From positions 4,379,001 through 4,443,000 of the forward strand of contig NZ_JALPKR020000002.1 in NCBI RefSeq assembly GCF_023195515.1: a DNA stretch of 64,000 nucleotides, in the 5' to 3' direction. A model generated the notes under the pieces. That model was not told the origin of the DNA. It was given only the letters and a program-made list of their open reading frames with translations, and made no database searches. Positions 57,268 through 64,000 of this stretch are shown here, one piece after another. The position numbers and the translations under genes were made by a program. Source of the stretch: Variovorax sp. S12S4 (lineage in GTDB: Bacteria; Pseudomonadota; Gammaproteobacteria; Burkholderiales; Burkholderiaceae_C). Numbering within the stretch: position 1 is the stretch's first letter; the number at the start of each line of letters is the position of its first letter.

Positions 57268-58776
57268 ATGTCGGCAGCACTCTTGCAGGCTTTCTCGATG
57301 GTCTTCGAGCCGTACACCCTCCTCGTGATGGTGCTGGCCTCGCTCTATGGCCTGTTCGTTGGCGCGGTACCGGGGTTGTCGGCCACCATGGCGGTTGCGC
57401 TGCTGGTGCCGGTCACTTTTTTCATGCCGCCCGTTCCCGCCATCGCGGCCATGGTGACGGCCACCGCCATGGCCATCTTCTCGGGCGACATTCCCGGCTG
57501 CCTGCTGCGCATCCCGGGCACGCCCGCATCCGCCGCCTATACCGACGAAGCCTTCGCGATGACGCGCAAGGGCATGGCCGAAACCGCGCTGGGCGCGGGG
57601 CTGGTGTTCTCCGCCGTGGGTGGGCTCTTCGGCACCGTGGTGCTCATCGTGGCGGCGCCTGCGCTGGCCGACTTTGCGCTCAACTTCAGTTCGTTCGAGT
57701 ACTTCTGGCTCGTGCTGCTGGGCCTGACCTGCGCGGTGTTCATCACTTCGGACCGGCCGCTCAAGGGCATGGTCACGCTGCTGCTCGGCCTGCTGGTGGC
57801 CTGCGTGGGGCTCGGCAACCCGGCGGGCTTTCCGCGCTTTACCTTCGGCAATGCCGAGATGACGGGCGGCATCGGCATGATCCCGATGATGATCGGCATG
57901 TTCGCCATCTCGGAGGTGATCCGCTTCGCGGTCGACACGCTGCCGCCCGGCGAGATCGTGGTCGAGAAAGTGGGCCGCGTGCTCTCGGGCCAATGGGCGC
58001 TGGCCAAGAAGTACCCCGTGCAGATATTGCGCGGAAGCGTACTGGGCACTGCGGTGGGCGCGCTGCCGGGCGCGGGCGCCGACATCGCGGCATGGATGTC
58101 GTACGCCATGAGCAAGAAATTTTCGAAGGAGCCCGAGAAGTTCGGCACGGGCCATGTCGAAGGTATTGTCGAATCGGGTTCGGCCAACAACAGCGCGCTG
58201 GCCGGCGCGTGGATTCCGGCGCTGGTGTTCGGCATTCCGGGCGACTCGATCACCGCCATCGTGATCGGCGTGCTCTACATGAAGAACCTCAACCCGGGCC
58301 CGACGCTCTTCACCACCAACCCGCAGAACATCTATGCGGTGTTCATGCTGTTCATCATTGCCAACATCATCATGATTCCGCTCGGCATCCTGTGCATCAA
58401 GGTGGCCAAGCGCATCTTGCGGGTGCCGCGCAACGTGCTGATGCCGCTGATCCTGCTGTTCTGCATCGTCGGCGCATTCGCCATCAACAACTCGCTGTTC
58501 GACGTGGGCGTGATGCTCGCGGCCGGCATCGTGGCCTACCTGCTCGAGGAGAACGGTTTTCCGATTGCGCCTGCCATCCTAGGTGTGGTGCTCGGCGGCA
58601 TGCTCGAGGAGAACTTCATCACCTCGATGATCAAGTCCGGCGGCAACCTCGCGGGCTTCGTGTCGCGGCCCATCGCCGCTTCGCTGGCCGCGGTGGTGGT
58701 GCTGGTGTGGCTCGCGCCCTTGCTTCGACAGCTCTGGATCAGAAGCCGGCGAACGGCTTCGTCTACTGCAGCTTGA
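57268..58776 (+). CDS. tctA: Tripartite tricarboxylate transporter large membrane subunit TctA
   Basis: A 502-residue permease with about twelve membrane helices. TctA marks are GAVPGLSATMAVALLVPVTF, SGDIPGCLLRIPGTPASAAYT and GSANNSALAGAWIPALVFGIPGDS. It energises uptake of carboxylates delivered by TctC. No two-component regulator (TctDE) is beside it. The 3' end overlaps the 3' end of the convergent MarR-GNAT gene. Confidence 0.95.
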   Translation: MSAALLQAFSMVFEPYTLLVMVLASLYGLFVGAVPGLSATMAVALLVPVTFFMPPVPAIAAMVTATAMAIFSGDIPGCLLRIPGTPASAAYTDEAFAMTRKGMAETALGAGLVFSAVGGLFGTVVLIVAAPALADFALNFSSFEYFWLVLLGLTCAVFITSDRPLKGMVTLLLGLLVACVGLGNPAGFPRFTFGNAEMTGGIGMIPMMIGMFAISEVIRFAVDTLPPGEIVVEKVGRVLSGQWALAKKYPVQILRGSVLGTAVGALPGAGADIAAWMSYAMSKKFSKEPEKFGTGHVEGIVESGSANNSALAGAWIPALVFGIPGDSITAIVIGVLYMKNLNPGPTLFTTNPQNIYAVFMLFIIANIIMIPLGILCIKVAKRILRVPRNVLMPLILLFCIVGAFAINNSLFDVGVMLAAGIVAYLLEENGFPIAPAILGVVLGGMLEENFITSMIKSGGNLAGFVSRPIAASLAAVVVLVWLAPLLRQLWIRSRRTASSTAA

Positions 58777-59711
58777 GGCGACCACGTCTCGCCGACCAGC
58801 TGCTGGCCGAAGCCTTCGTAGGGCTCGGACCTGTCGAGCTTGAAGCCGCGCTTGGCGTAGATGGCACGGGCGGCCTCCAGGCAGCTGTTGGTCCAAAGCA
58901 CCATCTTCCGGTAGCCCTTGGCCTTCGCAAAGGCAATGCATTCGTCGGTAAGCCGGCCGCCAAGCCCCAGGCCGCGTGCAGACGGTGCGAGCAAAAGCAG
59001 CCTCAACTGGGCCGTGGTGGGCGATTTGCGGACCACGAAGATCGCGCCCACCCGCTCGCCGTCGAGCTCCGCAATCCAGCACTTCTCCCACGCCGGTTGA
59101 AACTTGCGGACGAACTGGGCCACGATTTCGGCCACCAGCGCCTCGAACTCGCTGTTCCAGCCGTACTCGCGCGCATACAGCTCGCCGTGCTGCTGCACCA
59201 CCCAGCCCATGTCGCCGGGCAACGGGTCGCGCAGCACGACGGTGCGGGTGCGCGCCGCAGGGGCGGAGGCCGGATCGAGCAGGCGCTCGAGGCGCGCCAT
59301 GGCATCGACCACCTGCTGGCGGTCGTGCGGCGGCAACGGGGAGAGCAGGGCGGCCGCCTCGTCGCGCGACTTTTGTTGCAGCGGCGCAAATGCGGCGTGG
59401 CCCGCTTCGGTAAGGCGCAGCACGCTCTGCCGCGCATCGCGGGCATGGGGCTTGCGCGTGAGCCAGCCCTCGGCCTCGAAGCGGCGCAGGATGCGGCTCA
59501 TGTAGCCGGCATCGAGCCGCAAGTCGCGGCCGATCTCGCTGGCCACGGGCGTTTCCCGGTGGGCCAGCTCGTACAGCACGCGAACGTCGGTCAGCGACAT
59601 TTCGCTGCCGAGATAGGGGTCGAGCACCCCGATCCGGCCCGTATAAAAGCGGTTGAATTGGCGGATCGCCTTGACGGCGGCGGTATCTGGAGCTGGCAAA
59701 ACGTTCGACAT
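58536..59711 (-). CDS. MarR-GNAT fusion (regulator with acetyltransferase domain), 3' frame suspect
   Basis: A MarR winged helix (about 1-145: IRQFNRFYTGRIGVLDPYLG, SLTDVRVLYELAHRETPVAS, DAGYMSRILRRFEAEGWL, ARQSVLRLTEAGHAAF) fused to a GNAT domain (about 150-305: GARGLGLGGRL-type loop in APSARGLGLGGRLTDECI). This domain pair is common. As written the frame runs on to 58536, antisense to tctA, with an Arg/Ser-rich tail. Removing one base from the GG at 58777-58778 would end the protein at 58763 as GETWSLKLQ, the usual terminus. MarR regulators often act on divergent genes; here ygiQ lies on the other side. Confidence 0.82.
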   Translation of the reverse strand: MSNVLPAPDTAAVKAIRQFNRFYTGRIGVLDPYLGSEMSLTDVRVLYELAHRETPVASEIGRDLRLDAGYMSRILRRFEAEGWLTRKPHARDARQSVLRLTEAGHAAFAPLQQKSRDEAAALLSPLPPHDRQQVVDAMARLERLLDPASAPAARTRTVVLRDPLPGDMGWVVQQHGELYAREYGWNSEFEALVAEIVAQFVRKFQPAWEKCWIAELDGERVGAIFVVRKSPTTAQLRLLLLAPSARGLGLGGRLTDECIAFAKAKGYRKMVLWTNSCLEAARAIYAKRGFKLDRSEPYEGFGQQLVGETWSPQAAVDEAVRRLLIQSCRSKGASHTSTTTAASEAAMGRDTKPARLPPDLIIEVMKFSSSMPPSTTPRMAGAIGKPFSSSR

Positions 59712-59750
59712 AGTTGCTATTGTCATATTTATGATTGACTTTGGCAACTA
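59711..59750. promoter_or_regulatory. Inverted repeat TAGTTGC...GCAACTA upstream of the MarR gene
   Basis: Seven-base arms TAGTTGC (59711-59717) and GCAACTA (59744-59750), 26 bases apart, next to the MarR start. MarR proteins bind such dyads in their own promoters. An AT-rich region with TTGTCATATTT between the arms could be the promoter. Confidence 0.45.
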
Positions 59751-59857
59751 ATTAAAGGCCTTGCTGCGGTCGCGCCAACGAGGCCAAACGCGACAGGGGT
59801 GCTGGAAAACCCTAAAATCCTGGGTTGCCCACTGCTGCGCCGAGCCCGCCAAGCCGC

Positions 59858-59879
59858 GCTGCCATATCGCTGCCATATC
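59858..59879 (+). repeat. 11-base tandem duplication in the ygiQ leader
   Basis: GCTGCCATATC occurs twice without gap or mismatch, ending 7 bases before the ygiQ ATG. There is no obvious ribosome site in between. Confidence 0.65.
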
Positions 59880-59886
59880 CCCATTG

Positions 59887-62286
59887 ATGAACGCCCCTGT
59901 CGACGTCTCCTTTTTTGCGCGTGCCGCCAAGCCGCTGACCAGCTACCGCAAGTACTGGGCGGCCCGTTTCGGCACGGCCAAGTTCTTGCCGACCACGCGC
60001 AAGGAAATGGACGCGCTCGGCTGGGACAGCTGCGACATCATCGTGGTCACGGGCGACGCCTACGTCGACCACCCGAGCTTCGGCATGGCCGTGATCGGCC
60101 GCATGCTCGAGGCGCAAGGCTTCCGCGTGGGCATCATCGCCCAGCCCGACTGGCAGAGCGCCGAGCCCTTCAAGGCGCTGGGCAAGCCGAACCTGTTCTT
60201 CGGCGTGACCGCCGGCAACATGGATTCGATGATCAACCGCTACACGGCGGACCGAAAGATCAGAAGCGACGACGCCTACACGCCCGGCGACGTCGGCGGC
60301 GCGCGGCCCGACCGCGCGGCCATCGTCTATTCGCAGCGCTGCAAAGAAGCCTGGAACGACGTGCCGATCATCCTCGGCGGCATCGAAGGCAGCCTGCGCC
60401 GCATCGCCCACTACGACTATTGGTCGGACAAGGTGCGCCGCTCCGTCGTTGTCGACTCCAAGTGCGACCTGCTGCTGTATGGCAACGCCGAGCGCGCCAT
60501 CGTCGAGATCGCGCACCGCCTGGCCGCCAAGGAGCCGGTGCAGCAGATCACCGACGTGCGCGGCACCGCATTCGTGCGGCGCGACACGCCCGAAGAGTGG
60601 TTCGAGATCAACTCCACCAGCGTGGACGAACCCGGCCGCGTCGAGGCCCACGTCAACCCATACCTGATGGTGTCGGAGCAGGCCAAGGCCAACGGCGCGA
60701 CCTGTGCGAAGGAAGATGAGGCCCAGGCCGTGGCACAGGCCGCCGAAGCCGGCGCGGCGGCGAACCCGGTTAATCCGGCGATCAAGCCGCTGACCTTCGT
60801 GCCGAACCCCGCGCTCGCGCAGCGCACCAGAATCAAGGTGCCTCCGCGCGACCGCAGCGTGATTCGCCTGCCTTCGTACGAGCAGGTGCGCGCCGATCCG
60901 GTGCTCTATGCCCACGCCAACCGCGTGCTGCATCTCGAGACCAACCCCGGCAACGCCCGCGCGCTGGTGCAGGCGCACGGCGAGGGCGCCACGGCGCGCG
61001 ACGTGTGGATCAACCCGCCGCCCATTCCGCTCACCACGGCCGAGATGGACTACGTGTTCGACCTGCCGTACGCACGCAGTCCGCATCCGCGCTATGCCGA
61101 CGAAAACGGCAGCCACGACGGCCCGACCAAGATCCCCGCGTGGGAAATGATCCGCTTCAGCGTGAACATCATGCGCGGCTGCTTTGGCGGCTGCACCTTC
61201 TGCTCCATTACCGAGCATGAGGGCCGCATCATCCAGAGCCGCTCGGAAGAATCGATCATCAAGGAGGTCGAGGCCATTCGCGACAGCGTGAGCGGCTTTA
61301 CCGGCACCATCTCCGACCTGGGCGGCCCTACGGCCAACATGTACCGGCTCGGCTGCAAGAGCCCCGAGATCGAGGCCGCCTGCCGCAAGCCCAGCTGCGT
61401 GTACCCGGGCATCTGCCAGAACCTGGGCACCAACCACGACCCGCTCATCAAGATCTACCGCCGCGCGCGTGCGCTCAAGGGCATCAAGAAGATCCTGATC
61501 GGCTCGGGCCTGCGCTACGACCTGGCCGTGCAGTCGCCCGAGTACGTGAAGGAACTGGTGCAGCACCACGTCGGCGGCTATCTGAAGATCGCGCCAGAGC
61601 ACACCGAGCAGGGCCCGCTCACCAAGATGATGAAGCCCGGCATCGGCAGCTACGACAAGTTCAAGCAGATGTTCGAGAAGTTCTCGGCCGAGGCGGGCAA
61701 GAAGCAGTACCTTATTCCGTACTTCATTGCCGCGCATCCGGGCACCAGCGACGAGGACATGATGAACCTCGCGATCTGGCTCAAGAAGAACGGTTTCCGC
61801 GCCGACCAGGTGCAAACGTTCTACCCGAGCCCGATGGCCACGGCCACGACGATGTACCACACCAACAAGAACCCGCTGCGCAAGATCACGCGCGACAGCG
61901 AGACGGTGGACATCGTGCGCGGCGACAAGCGCCGCCGCCTGCACAAGGCCTTTTTGCGCTACCACGACGCCAACAATTGGCCGCTGCTGCGCGAGGCGCT
62001 GAAGAGCATGGGCCGCGCCGACCTCATCGGCAACGGCAAGCACCACCTCATTCCAACGTGGCAGCCGCTTACCGACGGCGGCTACACGAGCGCGCGGCGC
62101 AAGAACTCGACCACTGCGCCAGTGGCGGCCAAGGCATCGGCACCGGTCAGGCTCGCGCCCGTGAAGCCCTCGAAGGGCCGCATGCTCACCCAGCACACCG
62201 GCCTGCCGCCGCGCGACAACGGTTCGGCACCACCGCGTAAGGCTGCGGCCGGCCCGGTGCGCGGCAGCATTCGCAAGCCACGCTGA
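59887..62286 (+). CDS. YgiQ family radical SAM protein
   Basis: A 799-residue radical SAM protein of the YgiQ/UPF0313 family, function unknown. The N-terminal domain starts near [20 protein letters not shown] and [22 protein letters not shown]; the cluster motif is GCFGGCTFC with [18 protein letters not shown] near residue 435. [15 protein letters not shown] and [13 protein letters not shown] are typical. The C-terminus (about 740 on) is a basic Pro/Ala tail. The ATG at 59887 is preferred because upstream codons do not fit the family. Confidence 0.93.
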   Translation: MNAPVDVSFFARAAKPLTSYRKYWAARFGTAKFLPTTRKEMDALGWDSCDIIVVTGDAYVDHPSFGMAVIGRMLEAQGFRVGIIAQPDWQSAEPFKALGKPNLFFGVTAGNMDSMINRYTADRKIRSDDAYTPGDVGGARPDRAAIVYSQRCKEAWNDVPIILGGIEGSLRRIAHYDYWSDKVRRSVVVDSKCDLLLYGNAERAIVEIAHRLAAKEPVQQITDVRGTAFVRRDTPEEWFEINSTSVDEPGRVEAHVNPYLMVSEQAKANGATCAKEDEAQAVAQAAEAGAAANPVNPAIKPLTFVPNPALAQRTRIKVPPRDRSVIRLPSYEQVRADPVLYAHANRVLHLETNPGNARALVQAHGEGATARDVWINPPPIPLTTAEMDYVFDLPYARSPHPRYADENGSHDGPTKIPAWEMIRFSVNIMRGCFGGCTFCSITEHEGRIIQSRSEESIIKEVEAIRDSVSGFTGTISDLGGPTANMYRLGCKSPEIEAACRKPSCVYPGICQNLGTNHDPLIKIYRRARALKGIKKILIGSGLRYDLAVQSPEYVKELVQHHVGGYLKIAPEHTEQGPLTKMMKPGIGSYDKFKQMFEKFSAEAGKKQYLIPYFIAAHPGTSDEDMMNLAIWLKKNGFRADQVQTFYPSPMATATTMYHTNKNPLRKITRDSETVDIVRGDKRRRLHKAFLRYHDANNWPLLREALKSMGRADLIGNGKHHLIPTWQPLTDGGYTSARRKNSTTAPVAAKASAPVRLAPVKPSKGRMLTQHTGLPPRDNGSAPPRKAAAGPVRGSIRKPR

Positions 62287-62293
62287 GCCGAGC

Positions 62294-62749
62294 TCAGCCC
62301 CCGAGCAGTCCGGCCGGCACCAGCTTGCCGACCCAGGCGGCCACGGCAGCGATATTCAGCAGCACGGTGGCCCAGTAGCCCGCCATGAAGCTCGCCTTGC
62401 GCGACTTGTGGCGAAAGAGCCGCTGCGCGCACCATGCGCCCGGCCATCCTCCCGCCAACGACAGCAGATGCAGCGTGCTCTCCGCGGTGCGCCAACGTCC
62501 GGCTTGCGCAGCGCTCTTGTCGAAACCGTAGACCGCGAAGGTCAGAAGGCTGATCACTAGCAGCACGCCCAAGGCAAGCGGAGGCAGGCGTGCGGTCCAT
62601 ACGCCGTAGCCGAGCAGGGCCACATAACCCAGGAGCAGCAGGCTCATCGGCAGCATCGACGACGAGGAGGAGGGCGCAGCCCCGCTGCGTCGTCGCGAAT
62701 CGGCTGCGGTGCGGCCTGCATTCGGCGATGCGGGAGCTTGGCGCTTCAC
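62294..62749 (-). CDS. DUF1294 membrane protein
   Basis: A 151-residue protein with about four membrane helices. The DUF1294 signature includes LTFAVYGFDKSAAQAGRWRTAESTLH and LLSLAGGWPGAWCAQRLFRHKSRKASF. Many homologues carry an N-terminal cold-shock domain; here only a 30-residue Arg/Ser-rich linker precedes it, so that domain is missing. The first ATG (62656) would give about 120 residues; the GTG at 62749 gives the version with the linker. Its start is only 66 bases from the divergent gene at 62816. Confidence 0.8.
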   Translation of the reverse strand: MKRQAPASPNAGRTAADSRRRSGAAPSSSSSMLPMSLLLLGYVALLGYGVWTARLPPLALGVLLVISLLTFAVYGFDKSAAQAGRWRTAESTLHLLSLAGGWPGAWCAQRLFRHKSRKASFMAGYWATVLLNIAAVAAWVGKLVPAGLLGG

Positions 62750-62815
62750 GGTTTGCAGACTGAAAGAGAAGGATGCATGCCGGGATTCTCGCCGCCCGTT
62801 GTATCGTGTGGCCCC

Positions 62816-63735
62816 ATGAGTACTTTGTTCTCTCCGCCGGTTTCATGGTTGCGAGCCCTGGCGGGGGCATTCTGTTCGCCACTTCAGTGCATGCGTTGGC
62901 GGCGCCTTCCGAATCTCCATCTGCATCGGCCAGCGCTTCGGCTGAAGCGCTGCGCGCTACGCACCAGCGCATGAAGGGCAAGCTCGAGCGCAGCGGCTTC
63001 GGAAGGCCCATTCAGCTCGATTCGCTGGAAACGCCGGGCGGGCTGCAGGGCGACATCTACGCGGTGGTGGACCACTCGCTGCCGGAGATCAGCGCTGCGC
63101 TCAAGGAGTCGTCCCACTGGTGCGAACTGCTCAAGCTGCATGTCAACAATCGCCGATGCCGCGCGGGCACCACGCCGCAGGGGCAGGACATGCTGACGCT
63201 GTTTGTCGTGCGGCGCTACGACAAGCCGGTCGATCAGGCGTTTCAGCTGCCCTTCATCTATCGCGTGGCCAACGCAACGCCGGAGTACCTGTCGGTCGAG
63301 ATGAACGCCGCCAGCGGGCCGCTGGGCACGAGCAACTACCGCGTCACGCTCGAAGCGGTGGCGCTCGACGAGAAAAAGAGCTTCCTGCATTTTGGCTACA
63401 GCTACGACCACAACATGATGGTTCGCATGGCCACGCAGGCGTACCTGGCCACCTTCGGCCGCAACAAGGTGGGCTTTACCGTGGTGGGCAAGGAGGCCGA
63501 TGGGCAGCCCGAGTACATCCGCGGCGCGCGCGGGCTGGTGGAGCGCAATGCGATGCGCTACTTTCTGACGCTCGACACGTACCTCTCTTCGGAAGCGGGC
63601 GCGCCGGCCGAGCGCCGCGAGCGCTCCTGGTTCGCTGCGGCCGAGCAGTATCCGCGGCAGCTGCACGAGATCGAACTCGAAACCTACCTTGCGATCAAGC
63701 GCGAGGACCGCGAACGCGACGGCACAAAGCGCTAA
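62816..63735 (+). CDS. Exported protein of unknown function, frame suspect at a G5 run
   Basis: A protein of about 306 residues. In the ATG frame at 62816 the N-terminus is MSTLFSPPVSWLRALAG; adding one G to the run at 62863-62867 continues it as GGILFATSVHALAAPSES, a normal signal peptide. Without it, the intact frame starts at ATG 62845. The mature part (about 38-306) shows no family I recognise: blocks include GDIYAVVDHSLPEISAALKESSHWCELLKLHV, FIYRVANATPEYLSVEMNA and SFLHFGYSYDHNMM. It may bind a hydrophobic ligand, but that is a guess. Confidence 0.68.
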
Positions 63736-63867
63736 GAGGCACTGAAGGGGCGCTGGAAAAGCGAACCCGCCGCAACCTTTCGACTGCAATTTCACGGACT
63801 TGTCATCTGCCTCGGCGCTAATCGCCGGGGCCTGCGCCTTTGCGCGGGCGCTTCACAAGGACAAGCA

Positions 63868-64000
63868 ATGCGGAAGACAAGAGGATCGAGGATGGGTTGG
63901 CTGGCGCTCGCAGGTGCCAGCGTGCTGTTGGGTGCCTGCGGCGGCAGCGGCGGCGGGGGAGCGGCGGATGGGCGTTTCCCCCGCGTCCGGCGGCGGGGGC
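63868..64000 (+). CDS. Lipoprotein, N-terminus only (runs off the window)
   Basis: The first 44 codons of a lipoprotein: MRKTRGSRMGWLALAGAS then VLLGACGGSGGGG, with the lipobox LLGAC and the acylated Cys followed by a Gly-rich linker. No stop is reached by the window end. A Gly/Ser linker after the lipid anchor is common in Variovorax surface lipoproteins. Nothing more can be said. Confidence 0.65.
   Translation, partial: MRKTRGSRMGWLALAGASVLLGACGGSGGGGAADGRFPRVRRRG

Noticed and set aside
56748..59738. A 996-codon plus-strand frame over tctB, tctA and the MarR-GNAT gene
   Set aside because: Runs across three real genes in other frames and shows no domain.

Overview
This window is high-GC bacterial chromosome with densely packed genes. 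The set points to a betaproteobacterium of the Comamonadaceae, most likely Variovorax or a close relative. Evidence: the betaproteobacterial order rlmN-pilW-rodZ-ispG-hisS-yfgM-bamB-der-hfq-hflX-hflK-hflC-DUF2065-hisZ-purA, a lipoyl-domain E3 gene at the end of a pyruvate dehydrogenase operon, a sucA-sucB-lpd-zapE cluster, a Bug/TctC transporter operon and genes for (poly)hydroxybutyrate use. The content is mostly core genome. I saw no prophage, insertion sequence, CRISPR array, tRNA or rRNA, and no gap without genes longer than 300 bases.

Layout. 1-2.5 kb: end of the pyruvate dehydrogenase operon (aceF tail, a proteasome-like Ntn hydrolase, lpdA with its own lipoyl domain). 2.5-6 kb: NlpC/P60 peptidase, broken aldose sugar dehydrogenase, lipoprotein hydrolase, isochorismatase-like hydrolase. 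6.1-15.7 kb: prpE, then sucA-sucB-lpdA, zapE and a secreted coiled-coil protein. 15.7-18.9 kb: PP2C phosphatase, YdcH-like small protein, DinG/YoaA helicase. 18.9-23.7 kb: bamD, rluD, scpB, rluB. 23.8-40.4 kb: a long co-directional run, ndk to purA and a phosphoribosyltransferase, joining isoprenoid synthesis (ispG), outer-membrane assembly (bamB), type IV pili (pilW), ribosome GTPases (der, hflX), Hfq and the HflKC regulator of FtsH. 40.4-53.5 kb: a mixed region with a degenerate hemerythrin, VOC protein, PLP lyase, divergent tesA/ybbA, rlmB, an XRE-cupin/GNAT pair, an aldo-keto reductase, a split chromate transporter, a YihY/BrkB protein, DUF924 and a CHRD lipoprotein. 53.5-58.8 kb: patatin plus 3-hydroxybutyrate dehydrogenase, then the tripartite tricarboxylate transporter tctC-tctB-tctA. 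58.5-64 kb: MarR-GNAT regulator, YgiQ radical SAM enzyme, DUF1294 protein, an exported protein of unknown function and the start of a lipoprotein.

The main caution is technical. Eight genes (near 3595, 21904, 37565, 41703, 50312, 53931, 58778 and 62865) are each put back in frame by adding or removing one base, nearly always in a short homopolymer. That density among otherwise intact housekeeping genes looks like sequencing or assembly indels rather than gene decay. Broken reading frames here should be read with that in mind.

The most unusual biology I can support is the proteasome-like peptidase fused into the PDH operon by ATGA overlaps on both sides. Next come a hemerythrin-like protein that has lost two expected iron ligands and whose ribosome binding site sits in a perfect hairpin, several perfect dyads directly upstream of genes, and an orphan YbbA-type ABC ATPase coupled to an unknown membrane protein in place of a permease.
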